Origin: Dysgonomonas sp. UBA5412 | Lineage (GTDB): Bacteria; Bacteroidota; Bacteroidia; Bacteroidales; Dysgonomonadaceae | Direction of reading: 5' to 3' | Assembly: GCA_002409595.1 (NCBI GenBank) | Contig: DHNQ01000027.1 | Coordinates: forward strand, 74,315 to 138,314 | Length of the DNA: 64,000 nucleotides | Shown here: piece by piece, positions 16,911-26,931 of the stretch | Numbering within the stretch: position 1 is the first letter of the stretch | Layout: every line of letters begins with the position of its first letter | The notes under the pieces: generated by a model | The model's database searches: none | Told to the model about the DNA's origin: nothing | Seen by the model: the letters and a program-made list of their open reading frames with translations, nothing else | Made by a program: the position numbers and the translations under genes

Positions 16911-19133
16911 TTATTTCAACTCAAAAGTAATTTTAGATTTGATGTCGGTAGACGAAGCTCCTATCAATGCTTCAAACTTTCCGGGTTCTGCAACCCAATC
17001 ATGTTTAGCAGCATCAAAAAAGCTTAAAGCCGCTTTATCTATTGTAAATTTAACCGCTTTTTCTTCTCCTGCTTTTAAGTATACTTTTTCAAATCCTTTT
17101 AGTTCTTTTACAGGGCGAGGTAACGACGATTTCAGATCGCTGATATACAGCTGAACAATTTCTGCACCATCTACCGATCCGGTATTTTTCACGTTCACTG
17201 TAAATGTAACAGAACCGTCAGCATTCATTTCTTTTTTATCAGCAGATACTTTGTCATAAGCAAATGTTGTATAGCTCAATCCATGACCAAAACTGAACAA
17301 TGGTTTGATTTTCTCTTTATCTACCCATCTGTATCCGACAAAGATACCTTCATTGTAAGTCTGTTCTTCGGCTCCGGGATATTCGCCAAGTGTATGAGCT
17401 CCATTATCTTTAAGGCTAACGGGGAAAGTAAAAGGTAGTTTTCCTGAGGGATTTACATCTCCAACCAAGATAGAAGCTATAGCATTGCCGGCTTCTGTAC
17501 CTAAATACCAAGCTTGAACAATTGCCGGAACTTCTTTAACCCAAGGCATAGCCACTGCATTGCCCGAAATATTAACAAATACAAGATTCTTGTTAACCTT
17601 CGCCAATTCGCTGATCGCTTTGTCTTGTCCGTATGGTAATCCTAAAGATGCGCGGTCGTTGCCTTCGCAATCCTGACCGTTATTTTTGTTCAACCCTCCA
17701 ACGAAAATAACAACATCAGCTTCTTTAGCTATCTTGCAGGCTTCGGAAATAAGTTCTTCGGCAGAACGACTGTCTGAGATATTTTGTCCAACACCAAGTC
17801 CATCCTGAGCATCGGATTCTTCACCTACATAACCGCGAGCATAAATAATCTCAGCCTTATCTCCTACTCTATTCTTAATTCCGTCCAATGGAGAAACTTC
17901 ATATTTTGCTTTCAAAGAAGAACTACCTCCTCCAACAGTCATTACTTTAATAGCATTTTCTCCAATTACAGCTATCTTTTTTGCTTTGTTTAAATCAAGA
18001 GGTAATACATTGTTATTATTCTGCAATAAGACGATTCCTTCTTGTGCTATTTTGCGACCGGCTAAAGCATGTTCCTCTGTTCCGAAAGAACCGAAAGGGC
18101 GTTTGCTATCCATTGTTGTACGGAAAGCCAGACGAAGTATATTGCGGGCTTTTTTATTTACCTCTTCTACATCCACTTCGCCAGACTTAAGTAGTTTCAA
18201 AAAAGCTTTTGATAAGAAGTAATTGTCATAAGCATTGGATGCACCCATTGTCAATCCGTCAGTCCATGAACCAAACTCCATATCCAAACCGTTATATATA
18301 GCTTGCTTGGTATCGTTTACACCACCCCAGTCAGAAACTACAACTCCATCAAATCCCCATTCGCCACGAAGTATATCATTTAACAAATATTGGTTTTGAC
18401 AACACCATTCTCCTTTATATTTATTGTAAGAGCCCATTATAGCCCATGCTTTTCCTTCCTGAACAGCAGCTTTGAAAGCAGGAAGATATATTTCGTACAA
18501 CGTACGATCATCAACATTTACGTTTACAGTATGGCGATTTATCTCCTGATTGTTAAGAGCAAAATGTTTTACACATGCTGCCACTCCATTTTGTTGCACT
18601 CCGTGTACATACGGCACTACCATTTGAGAAGAAAGATAAGGATCTTCTCCCATATACTCGAAGTTTCTACCATTCAGTGGTGTTCTGTATATATTAACAC
18701 CCGGACCTAATAGTACATTCTTGTTTCTATAACGAGCTTCTTCTCCGATTGATTTTCCATAAAGTAAAGATATGTCTTTGCTCCATGATGCAGCCAGACA
18801 TGTTAGTGCAGGAAAGGCAATACAAGAATCATTGGTCCATTTGGCCTGATCCCACTCATCCCAAAGTACTTCGGGACGTATTCCATGAGGACCGTCTGTC
18901 ATCCAGTTTTCAGGGATACCTAAGCGAGGCACTCCGGCGGAACTAAATTTAGATTGGGCATGACACAATGCTACTTTTTCTTCCAATGTCATACGAGACA
19001 AGGCGTCTTCAACTCGTGCTTCGATTGGTTTTGTTTCATCCAAATAGGTTGGTAAAGACTTCTGAGCTGACAAATTGAGGCTCATAGCCGTCGTCAAAAA
19101 CAAAACGAATCCGGTTCTTACTTTCTTCAACAT
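16911..19133 (-). CDS. Glycoside hydrolase family 3 beta-glucosidase (last gene of the beta-1,6-glucan PUL)
   Basis: A 740-residue secreted enzyme with a signal peptide ending LNLSAQ. The GH3 N-terminal barrel carries MTDGPHG, VKHFALNNQE (about 188-197) and the nucleophile D268 in GVVVSDWGG; the C-terminal alpha/beta sandwich and a fibronectin III-like domain (last 80 residues, HGLSYTTFAYD onward) complete the three-domain form. Family role: release of glucose from beta-linked gluco-oligosaccharides, probably in the periplasm. It is the last gene of the susC-susD-GH30-SGBP-GH3 cluster, where it would finish digestion of oligosaccharides made by the GH30 enzyme. Exact linkage preference is inferred from context. 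Confidence 0.93.
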   Translation of the reverse strand: MLKKVRTGFVLFLTTAMSLNLSAQKSLPTYLDETKPIEARVEDALSRMTLEEKVALCHAQSKFSSAGVPRLGIPENWMTDGPHGIRPEVLWDEWDQAKWTNDSCIAFPALTCLAASWSKDISLLYGKSIGEEARYRNKNVLLGPGVNIYRTPLNGRNFEYMGEDPYLSSQMVVPYVHGVQQNGVAACVKHFALNNQEINRHTVNVNVDDRTLYEIYLPAFKAAVQEGKAWAIMGSYNKYKGEWCCQNQYLLNDILRGEWGFDGVVVSDWGGVNDTKQAIYNGLDMEFGSWTDGLTMGASNAYDNYFLSKAFLKLLKSGEVDVEEVNKKARNILRLAFRTTMDSKRPFGSFGTEEHALAGRKIAQEGIVLLQNNNNVLPLDLNKAKKIAVIGENAIKVMTVGGGSSSLKAKYEVSPLDGIKNRVGDKAEIIYARGYVGEESDAQDGLGVGQNISDSRSAEELISEACKIAKEADVVIFVGGLNKNNGQDCEGNDRASLGLPYGQDKAISELAKVNKNLVFVNISGNAVAMPWVKEVPAIVQAWYLGTEAGNAIASILVGDVNPSGKLPFTFPVSLKDNGAHTLGEYPGAEEQTYNEGIFVGYRWVDKEKIKPLFSFGHGLSYTTFAYDKVSADKKEMNADGSVTFTVNVKNTGSVDGAEIVQLYISDLKSSLPRPVKELKGFEKVYLKAGEEKAVKFTIDKAALSFFDAAKHDWVAEPGKFEALIGASSTDIKSKITFELK

Positions 19134-19192
19134 AAGTTTGTATTTATATTTAATTTAGTATTTGAATAATTAAATAATACAGTAATAAACTT

Positions 19193-19249
19193 ACTATGTG
19201 AGTCTTATCGGTAGTTTATTTCAAACCTTTCCTCCAAAACCCACATAGT
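19193..19249 (-). repeat. Inverted repeat in the SGBP-GH3 gap
   Basis: ACTATGTG (19193-19200) and CACATAGT (19242-19249) are perfect inverted repeats 41 bp apart in the 152-bp gap between the glycan-binding lipoprotein and GH3 genes. They could form an mRNA processing or stability structure. There is no T-run, so I do not call it a terminator. Confidence 0.35.
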
Positions 19250-19285
19250 ATATATCTGATTTAAGTATTTTCGGTTACAAAATTA

Positions 19286-20611
19286 CTATTTTTTTGAAAC
19301 TGTCAAGACTGCATTGTCATTACCTTTGCTCAAATCTACTACAAATGTATAGGTAGATCCGACTCCAAGAGATTTACCACTGACAATACCCAGATTGCCT
19401 TTATCTCTTCCGTTTTCTCCATCTCCAACGAAAATAACATCACTGGTTGTAGTCAATGTCGCATTATTAAATTCTCCGCCCCAATCTTTTTGGTGGAAAA
19501 ATTTGAAGTTAATATCATCTGCTTTTACAGTCTTTCCAGCAACCAGTGTTACTTGATATTTCTTACCACCAATAGGCGCCATACACAATCCTTTAGATGT
19601 ATCCCACCCTACGGTATTAGATGTTATTAAAGGTTTGCCAACTCCATCTCCAATAATCCATATAGCACCACTGCCATCGGCTTGCAAAGTAGCCGGATTG
19701 CCATTTTTTAGAGTTTCTACAATAAAGTATTTATTTTTAAAATCGGCTGTAATCCTATAACTTCCATCTATCGGAACAAAGGTCAGATTTCCGTCAGCAT
19801 CTTTTGCAAAGAAATCCGAATCAATCCACCAATCGTCTAAATCGCTGAAACCTGCTATTTCAATTTTTTGATTTTTAGTCAGGTTCATATCTATTCGATA
19901 TGTATTTTCATCTACGATCTGCATTTCATTGCCATTTATTTCATAAACGACAAATGGAGCAGCCTGATAGGTAAGCGTATTGAAAGATATAGTATATTTT
20001 CCCGCCGAATAGTTAGAGAAACTAATATCGTTTGTTGTACCTTCAACGATAATTGCATTTTCCCAACCAAAAGTAATTTCGTTACCCGAATCGCTAAGTT
20101 TAGGAGTTTTAATGTATCCTTTTACTTTCTGAGGAAATTCATTAGTAACTTCGTATTTATACAGACCGACTTTTTTCATTTCATATTCACCATCTTCGGT
20201 CACCAAAGTCAAAGAAGGATAGTCGGGACGTGTCAGTTTCAAATCATACTCTTGCTCTGTTATCGTAAAATTGATATTCTGCAAAATCAGTTTTAATGTA
20301 GCTGTACCGTTAGGTATATTAGCATAATAAGGAATAAATATTTTACCGGAATATTCTCCATTTGTTTTAGTACGAATCACTGTTTCCGAAACTTTTTCTT
20401 CATCAAAGTACAATTGTGCTTTTACTGTCGACAAAGGAACATCTGCATCTGCAACGTCCAGAGTGAAAACCAAGCTATCGCCAAACATAGCACTACCAAA
20501 TTCGGTCTTAGGTGTAAGTACAGGATTTCCCGGATTCTTCTCATCATCGCTACACGAGCTGAAAGCGATAATACCTGACAATATTAATATGATGTATAAA
20601 TATTTTTTCAT
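19286..20611 (-). CDS. Putative surface glycan-binding lipoprotein (SGBP) of the PUL
   Basis: A 441-residue lipoprotein with lipobox IIAFSSCSDDEKN (Cys about residue 20) and an SDDE-type stretch after the cysteine, which in Bacteroidota favours export to the cell surface. The rest looks like tandem all-beta domains, including a C-terminal SusE/SusF-like part rich in aromatic residues (GAIWIIGDGVGKP, FKFFHQKDWGGEF). From memory it resembles proteins built from DUF5016/DUF5125/DUF5121-type domains found in beta-glucan PULs. No catalytic motif is visible. Its place between GH30 and GH3 in an otherwise standard PUL makes a glycan-binding role the best guess. Confidence 0.75.
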   Translation of the reverse strand: MKKYLYIILILSGIIAFSSCSDDEKNPGNPVLTPKTEFGSAMFGDSLVFTLDVADADVPLSTVKAQLYFDEEKVSETVIRTKTNGEYSGKIFIPYYANIPNGTATLKLILQNINFTITEQEYDLKLTRPDYPSLTLVTEDGEYEMKKVGLYKYEVTNEFPQKVKGYIKTPKLSDSGNEITFGWENAIIVEGTTNDISFSNYSAGKYTISFNTLTYQAAPFVVYEINGNEMQIVDENTYRIDMNLTKNQKIEIAGFSDLDDWWIDSDFFAKDADGNLTFVPIDGSYRITADFKNKYFIVETLKNGNPATLQADGSGAIWIIGDGVGKPLITSNTVGWDTSKGLCMAPIGGKKYQVTLVAGKTVKADDINFKFFHQKDWGGEFNNATLTTTSDVIFVGDGENGRDKGNLGIVSGKSLGVGSTYTFVVDLSKGNDNAVLTVSKK

Positions 20612-20659
20612 AATACTTTTTATTAATTTGAAGCTATGACTGTTATATCATTTTCCGTA

Positions 20660-22159
20660 TTATTTGCTCCATCTATATGAAACTACTGATTTAGAAGGCA
20701 CTTCGTACGTAAAATTATGAGTACCATCATTTATTACTATCTTCTTATTTTCGGTAGTATTATTTGACAATACAAAGGCATACGTCTTGTCTGTATTCTC
20801 AAAGGCAGAATATGTAACTCCATTGGCTGTGTAGCCGGTTGTACCAATTCGGGTTGCACCGGGTTTAACTACCGAAGACAGATGTCCTATTATATAATAA
20901 TGAGAGTTGCGTGTAATGGTTTTATAGTTGCCACGGTCTATATCCACAGCTCCATAGCAAGTCTGACAACCGCCATCACGATTAGGTCCACGATCACTAT
21001 CTAACATCAAGTTCCATACAATAACTGCTTTGCACCAATTATTTATTGTTCCTAAAGCAACTTGCTCCATATCTTCCATCAATCTGACCGAAAGGTTATG
21101 TCCATCATTCCATGTTCCGATAGATGTTTCGGTAAAGATCAACTCTTTTTCAGGACGTTTCGCATATACATCAAGTAACTCGGATTTATCTCCTCCATAG
21201 TTATGGAAAGCTGCTCCTGCCACATATTTAGCTGCTGCCTGATCGTCATATATTTTGATCGGATAATCGTTCTGATCAATCATGTTATCATAATTATAAT
21301 TATGATCGAACAGATATATCTTTGTATCTAATCCGGCTGCTCTTAGTTTAGGTCCTAAAGCATTTTTCACAAAGTCCCGCTGCTCTTCCCATCCCATATA
21401 AAGAGATGCCGAGTTACCTCTATTTAATGGTTCGTTCTGAGGTGTAACAGCATCAACGTTAATACCATTTTCAGCCATTGCCTGAATCCATTTCACAAAG
21501 TACGTTCCATAATCTTGATAGTAAGCAGGGTTTAACTGACCACTCGTCCATGAATTATAAGGTTTCAGATCGGTAAGATTATTAACCTTCATCCAACGGG
21601 GAGGTGTCCAAGGTGAACCAATGATTTTCATTGAAGGATTTATTGTAAGGATTTCTTTAAGAATAGGAATTATATAATTAGTTTCCTCATCCTGTAATGC
21701 AAAATTCTCAATGCCTTCTTTGTCACAACATGTATATTCACTCAAAGAGAAGTCTGAACAGCCGATAGCAATACGAATATAGCTTTGTCCCATACCTTCT
21801 GTTTCTGAAAATGTTTCTTTCAAAAAAGCAGTTCTATCAGCAGGAGCCATTTTTAGTAAATTGAAACATGTAGAGCCTGTGATTGCAGAACCAAATCCAT
21901 CCATCGTTTGATAACGGGTAGTAGGATCAAGCGTAATTGTTGTAGGCGACATACTTGATTTGCTGTTGAAGTCTACACTCTTTTTTGAAAAATCAAGAGA
22001 TCTGTCATTTTTTGTCACATATATTGTTACATCTCCGGTTGTCGGATTATCAGGTGAATCCGGTTTTTCGGGAGAGTCACCGGACGAGTTGCTGCTGCAT
22101 GCAACAAGCATACATGTGCAACATAGAAGAAAAAATAATGTTATACTTTTAATATTCAT
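20660..22159 (-). CDS. Glycoside hydrolase family 30 lipoprotein, probable endo-beta-1,6-glucanase
   Basis: A 499-residue lipoprotein (lipobox MLVAC, Cys 21). The GH30 barrel shows MDGFGSAITGS (about 86-96), IIGSPWTPPRWMK (about 179-191), the acid/base E243 in TPQNEP and the nucleophile E344 in IFTETS, followed by the beta-sandwich typical of the family. The architecture fits the GH30_3 group of beta-1,6-glucanases, though glucosylceramidases share the fold. Surface anchoring, the SusCD pair upstream and the GH3 gene downstream support an endo-acting enzyme that cuts pustulan-like or yeast cell-wall glucan outside the cell. Specificity is inferred from family and synteny. Confidence 0.9.
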   Translation of the reverse strand: MNIKSITLFFLLCCTCMLVACSSNSSGDSPEKPDSPDNPTTGDVTIYVTKNDRSLDFSKKSVDFNSKSSMSPTTITLDPTTRYQTMDGFGSAITGSTCFNLLKMAPADRTAFLKETFSETEGMGQSYIRIAIGCSDFSLSEYTCCDKEGIENFALQDEETNYIIPILKEILTINPSMKIIGSPWTPPRWMKVNNLTDLKPYNSWTSGQLNPAYYQDYGTYFVKWIQAMAENGINVDAVTPQNEPLNRGNSASLYMGWEEQRDFVKNALGPKLRAAGLDTKIYLFDHNYNYDNMIDQNDYPIKIYDDQAAAKYVAGAAFHNYGGDKSELLDVYAKRPEKELIFTETSIGTWNDGHNLSVRLMEDMEQVALGTINNWCKAVIVWNLMLDSDRGPNRDGGCQTCYGAVDIDRGNYKTITRNSHYYIIGHLSSVVKPGATRIGTTGYTANGVTYSAFENTDKTYAFVLSNNTTENKKIVINDGTHNFTYEVPSKSVVSYRWSK

Positions 22160-22191
22160 ATATATTGAATTGTAATATTAATAATTAAAGA

Positions 22192-23712
22192 TTAATAGCC
22201 CGGATTTTGAACCAGATTAACATTCTTATCAATTGCTGCTTGCGGAATTGGAAGGCGATAGGAGTCTTTGTTGAAAGGATATACTTGAGATTTACGACCT
22301 GAATCTTTTGCATATACAGCATTCATAACTTGTTCTACCTTATTGAGACGAACTAAATCGAACCAACGTTGTCCTTCGAATGCTAATTCTAATCGACGTT
22401 CTTTTAGTAAGGCATCTTCCATAGCAGTCTTATTGCTCCTTACGGCAGGCGATAATTTTGATAATTTTGCACGTGTTCTTATCTGATCAATAATATCTGC
22501 GGCAGCAGATAAATCAGGTGCATCTTTCATTATCAATGCTTCTGCCTTGAGAAGAAGTATATCAGCATATCTGAACTTGATTATACTACTGTTTGCCGAA
22601 CGACATTTGTACATAAAAGGATAATGATCGGATGGATAATAATTGCTCCATGTACATTCGTAGTATACGACCGATTCTTGGAAACGAACCTGATCTTTTT
22701 CTGTTTCATACGCTTTAATTAAATCTCTCGAAGGAGTTATCCATTTAGCCCAAGTAAAATTACTGTTCCAATTGATAATATCTCGCCCTAACATCCATGT
22801 ACACCAGTTTCCACTACCCGATGTAAATTGGGCTTCGAGAATAGATTCGGATGTATTACGTTTCTTTGCATCTGTATTATCCTCATTCATACCAAACAGG
22901 TCACTGAAGTCTTCTACAAGTTTAGGGCCATCGGCTGTAACAGCATCACAGTATTGGATAACTTTGTTATAATCTCTTAGAGGTTTTTCTGCATATACTT
23001 TGGCCAGAAGAGTACGAGCTACTGTCTTTGTAAACAGAGTTTTATCGTCAGAACTATAATTGGGAGCATCAGCTAAAGCATCAAGTAAGTCTGCTTCTAT
23101 TTGCTTATATACTTCCTCTTCGGTGCTTTGTTTAGGAAAATACTGAGGATATACTTCATCTAGAGTTTCTGCTGTAATATCATCGGCTATGAATGTGATA
23201 AGAGGGATATCTCCCCATAGACGTACCATATCAAACAAAACCATAGCTCTGAATATTTTAGCTTGTGCTTTATATTTGGCTCTTTCTGCGGCAGAAAAAG
23301 TGTTGTCCTGTACACTATCAACATTTACTATCAATACATTGGCACGACCAACATCTTCGAGGTATCTATTCCAGTCTCTTTCGACTACAGAATTGGAGCC
23401 TTCAATAGCATTGTTTTCGAAAGGAACTACCTCTGCACCCGTTGTTCCGGCATAAGCGTTATCTGAGTGGGAATCAGCTATGAGAAGGAGATCTATATAC
23501 CAATGCTCTTGTCTATCACGCATTTGGTTGTAGAGAGTTTTCATATGACTTTCCACATCTTCTTTATTCTTAAATACAATTTCTTTTCCTGATTCATCAA
23601 TTCCCTGAGTTACATCTGAGTATGTATCAACAGGATCGTAATCGAGAGAGCATGATGCTACCGAAAGCATCAGCGCACACATTAAGCCTTGAAATATATA
23701 TTTTGCTTTCAT
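22192..23712 (-). CDS. SusD-type glycan-binding lipoprotein of the PUL
   Basis: A 506-residue SusD homologue with lipobox SVASCS (Cys about residue 21). Characteristic segments are AKIFRAMVLFDMVRLWGDIPL (residues in the 150-175 region), FRYADILLLKAEALI and LLKERRLELAFEGQRWFDLVR near the C-terminus. It would bind the partially cut glucan at the surface and deliver it to the SusC barrel. It starts 12 bp after the susC stop and is followed 32 bp later by the GH30 gene, so the whole set is one operon. Confidence 0.95.
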   Translation of the reverse strand: MKAKYIFQGLMCALMLSVASCSLDYDPVDTYSDVTQGIDESGKEIVFKNKEDVESHMKTLYNQMRDRQEHWYIDLLLIADSHSDNAYAGTTGAEVVPFENNAIEGSNSVVERDWNRYLEDVGRANVLIVNVDSVQDNTFSAAERAKYKAQAKIFRAMVLFDMVRLWGDIPLITFIADDITAETLDEVYPQYFPKQSTEEEVYKQIEADLLDALADAPNYSSDDKTLFTKTVARTLLAKVYAEKPLRDYNKVIQYCDAVTADGPKLVEDFSDLFGMNEDNTDAKKRNTSESILEAQFTSGSGNWCTWMLGRDIINWNSNFTWAKWITPSRDLIKAYETEKDQVRFQESVVYYECTWSNYYPSDHYPFMYKCRSANSSIIKFRYADILLLKAEALIMKDAPDLSAAADIIDQIRTRAKLSKLSPAVRSNKTAMEDALLKERRLELAFEGQRWFDLVRLNKVEQVMNAVYAKDSGRKSQVYPFNKDSYRLPIPQAAIDKNVNLVQNPGY

Positions 23713-23724
23713 ATTTTTATTCTA

Positions 23725-26709
23725 TTAAAATTCTACATTAACACCAAATACGAATGATTTGCTATGAGGATAAGTACCCCAGTCGATACCTTGAACAGAA
23801 CCGCTATTACCCCATTGATTAACTTCGGGATCCATTCCTGAATAGCTTGTCCATGTAATTAAATTACTTGCAGTAAAATATGGTTGTAAACGAGTTACTC
23901 CTATTTTACGAAGAAAATCTCCGGTTACATTATAAGATAGAGAAATATCTTTTACTCTTAAATAACTACCATCTTCAACGAAGTATGTAGAATTCTTCAA
24001 ATCATAACCGGCTTTTGGTACATCTGTGATTTGCCCTGGTATTCTCCAGCGATTCAATACGCGTGTTGATTGATTTTTACCATCATACATTCCCTCTGTT
24101 TCTATACGTGACGCATTGAATATATCATTTCCATAACTTCCTTGAATAAATATACTTAAACTAAGGTTCTTCCATGAGAATGTATTTGTCAACCCATATG
24201 TAAAATCGGGATTAGGGTCTCCGATATATGTACGGTCTGTCGCAGATATTTTGCCATCTTTATTCAGATCCCGATACATCAATTCTCCCGTTTCGCGATT
24301 AATGCCATCACTTATATATCCATAAAAACTACCAAGAGGACGACCTACTGCATTACGAACCACATTTTCATTTATATAATCACTCGTTTTAGCATCATAA
24401 TAAACGGGAGTTAAAGATACCTTTGTTAATTTGTTACGATTAAACGAGATGTTGAAATCAGTATTCCAAGAGAAGATACCTTGTAAATTTCGTGAGCTAA
24501 CATTGATTTCAAATCCTTTGTTAGTCATATCTCCTTCATTACGTTGAATATTATCGGTCGGTTGTCCCGCTCCTTCTAAGTCGACTTCCATCAACAAATC
24601 TGATGTTTTTTTGTAATAATAGTCAAATGATAAATTCAATCGGCTATTAAATGCTGTAAAATCTAAACCTAAATTGGTTTGGCTAGTAGTTTCCCACGTT
24701 AAATCTTTGGTTCTGAAATTAGCCTGCGATATAGATGGCACAGCATTCTCTTGTCCGGGTTTTGTCCAGTCGATGCGATTAATATTATAACGCATCAAGT
24801 ATGCATAGTCATTTAAGCCGGACTGGTTTCCTGTTTGCCCCCATCCCCCACGAATCTTAAGGTCATCAAGCCATTCTAGGTCTTTCATAAAATCTTCTGA
24901 CGATATACGCCAAGCTGCCGATGCTGAAGGGAAAGTACCCCATCGTTTGTCGGGATGAAGTCTGGAAGATCCATCCACACGCATATTCACAGTTAATAAA
25001 TATTTACTGTCATAATTATAAGAGACACGACCGAAATATGACATTATACCCCACTGTGAGCCTCCTGATCCTGTATTTGTCCAGCTTATTTTGTTCGCTG
25101 CATTCAGCGTCTCAATGCTTCCGTCTCTATAGTGAGATCCATTTATCCAGTTGTTTGAATAATCCGAATCTGTCCACGAAGAACCAGCCATAGCTTCAAG
25201 ACCATGTTTATCAAACGATTTTGTATATGTTGCAACATTATCAAAAGTTAGTACTGTATTTGTGTTGCGCTTATCTGATGCTGTACCATAATTATCTCGT
25301 CCTACTGCGGTCTTGATAGGGTCGACAAAGGTGGTATTTGTAGCATTACGTCTATCCAAAGTAAAAGCAGTTTTAAAAGTCAGTTCAGGCATAATAGTAA
25401 ATAATGCGCTACCTGACGCTATCAAACGATTTTCTTTTTCTTTGTTATTTTCACTTCTTGCCATATTTTCTAAAGGATTGGTAATATTACCAATACCATA
25501 GAAATTATTGTAATATTGCTCCGGTTTATCAGGATTCCAAATAGGTGCATAAGTAGGAGTATTGATTACGGACAAAACTACTCCTCCACGATTAGCTCCG
25601 GCTCCACTTACAATACCATTTTTAGTATAATCGGAATAAGTCACATTTCCACTTATTGTCAACCATTTGCGGACTTTATTTTCAACGTTTGCTCTAAAAT
25701 TATAACGTTTGTAAAAAGCTGTATTTAAAACACCTTTTTCATCTAAGTAACCTCCTGAAATGAGATACTTCAGTTTCTCTGTTCCATCAGAAATAGAGAC
25801 TTGATAACTTTGAGCAACACCTGTGGTATATGCTTCGTCAAACCAGTTTGTCTGATCTGTAAGTCCGTCAGGCAATGAAGTAATTCCTATCTCATCTTGC
25901 AGATCCTTGTATTGACTAGCATTAAGAGATTTGATTTTGTCAGATACACGATTTAAAGTCAATTGTGCATTAAAGCTAATTTTAGCTTCGCCGATCTGAC
26001 CGGATTTAGTTGTAATCAGGATAACCCCATTAGCTGCACGAGATCCATATATGGCTGCTGATGAAGCATCCTTCAATATCTGAATATCGGCAATATCGGT
26101 AGGTGCCAAAAAGTTTATATTATCTACAGGAACTCCATCTACAACGTAAAGTGGATCATTGCTCCCATTCATAGATGTTGTACCTCGTACACGAATAGAA
26201 GTTTCTCCTCCAGGTGCTCCATTCGGTTGAATAACCGAGACTCCGGCAGCTTTACCTTGTATAGCCTGACCTGCGGAAACGATCGGACGTTGATCTAAAT
26301 CTTTAGTCGATACACTGGAAATGGCTGTTGTTACATCTTTTCGTTTTACCGAACCATAACCAATGACAACTACTTCATCCAACTCTCGGCTGGATTCTTT
26401 TAACTTTATATTCAATTTCTGAGTTACGGCAGAAACCTCCTGAGGATCATACCCTATATATGAAATAACAAGTAAAGAACCTGAGGGAACATTTGGTAGC
26501 TTAAAGTTGCCATCAATATCAGTCACTGTACCATTGGTGGTTCCTTTTTGTACGATAGATACACCAATTAAGGTTTCTCCCGTACCGGCATCAGTAACTG
26601 TTCCTTCTACTTGAATTGAGTTTTGCGCCTGAATAGGAATAGATACTATCCAGACAAGCATCAAGCAGAGAGTACAAAAAAAGGATTTTTTTTGTGTAAA
26701 AAGCTTCAT
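23725..26709 (-). CDS. SusC-type TonB-dependent transporter of the beta-1,6-glucan PUL
   Basis: A 994-residue outer-membrane transporter. A signal peptide ends IPIQAQ; a carboxypeptidase-like regulatory domain follows (VEGTVTDAGTGETLIGVSI); the TonB box is LDEVVVIGYGS near residue 115; the plug contains VSTKDLDQRPIVS, TSIRVRGTTSM, DPLYVVDGVPV and IYGSRAANGVILITTK. The beta-barrel ends in an aromatic residue (NVEF). It imports oligosaccharides produced at the surface. It is the first structural gene of the PUL and its start faces the TPR-HTH regulator gene across 222 bp containing paired direct repeats. Confidence 0.96.
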   Translation of the reverse strand: MKLFTQKKSFFCTLCLMLVWIVSIPIQAQNSIQVEGTVTDAGTGETLIGVSIVQKGTTNGTVTDIDGNFKLPNVPSGSLLVISYIGYDPQEVSAVTQKLNIKLKESSRELDEVVVIGYGSVKRKDVTTAISSVSTKDLDQRPIVSAGQAIQGKAAGVSVIQPNGAPGGETSIRVRGTTSMNGSNDPLYVVDGVPVDNINFLAPTDIADIQILKDASSAAIYGSRAANGVILITTKSGQIGEAKISFNAQLTLNRVSDKIKSLNASQYKDLQDEIGITSLPDGLTDQTNWFDEAYTTGVAQSYQVSISDGTEKLKYLISGGYLDEKGVLNTAFYKRYNFRANVENKVRKWLTISGNVTYSDYTKNGIVSGAGANRGGVVLSVINTPTYAPIWNPDKPEQYYNNFYGIGNITNPLENMARSENNKEKENRLIASGSALFTIMPELTFKTAFTLDRRNATNTTFVDPIKTAVGRDNYGTASDKRNTNTVLTFDNVATYTKSFDKHGLEAMAGSSWTDSDYSNNWINGSHYRDGSIETLNAANKISWTNTGSGGSQWGIMSYFGRVSYNYDSKYLLTVNMRVDGSSRLHPDKRWGTFPSASAAWRISSEDFMKDLEWLDDLKIRGGWGQTGNQSGLNDYAYLMRYNINRIDWTKPGQENAVPSISQANFRTKDLTWETTSQTNLGLDFTAFNSRLNLSFDYYYKKTSDLLMEVDLEGAGQPTDNIQRNEGDMTNKGFEINVSSRNLQGIFSWNTDFNISFNRNKLTKVSLTPVYYDAKTSDYINENVVRNAVGRPLGSFYGYISDGINRETGELMYRDLNKDGKISATDRTYIGDPNPDFTYGLTNTFSWKNLSLSIFIQGSYGNDIFNASRIETEGMYDGKNQSTRVLNRWRIPGQITDVPKAGYDLKNSTYFVEDGSYLRVKDISLSYNVTGDFLRKIGVTRLQPYFTASNLITWTSYSGMDPEVNQWGNSGSVQGIDWGTYPHSKSFVFGVNVEF

Positions 26710-26756
26710 AATTTCACGATATTAAATTAGACAATAAGGTATCAAAACAATCATCC

Positions 26757-26770
26757 TTAACAAAAGTTAA
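26757..26770 (-). promoter_or_regulatory. Small inverted repeat in the PUL control region
   Basis: TTAAC-AAAA-GTTAA lies 48-61 bp upstream of the susC start. It would be in the 5' leader or near the start site. Function is unknown. Confidence 0.3.
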
Positions 26771-26823
26771 ATTGTTTTTGATTATGTGAAATTACTTTAT
26801 GAAGCTGAGGTCTTAGTTTCTAT

Positions 26824-26906
26824 CTAAAAAAAAGTACTTATATAAAAACACAATTCACTGTAAAACAAATACATAATAAAATATATAGGCTAAAAAAAGT
26901 ACCTAT
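26824..26906 (-). repeat. Pair of direct repeats, candidate operator of the PUL
   Basis: CTAAAAAAAAGTACTTAT (26824-26841) and CTAAAAAAAGTACCTAT (26890-26906) are near-identical direct repeats 66 bp apart, about six helical turns, between the susC start and the regulator stop. The second copy also sits inside an ATAGG-N12-CCTAT inverted repeat. Their place in the regulator-susC gap suggests activator binding. No clear -33/-7 promoter is seen here, as expected for an activator-dependent PUL promoter. Confidence 0.45.
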
Positions 26907-26931
26907 TTAGTAGTCTACTATAAAGGAATAT

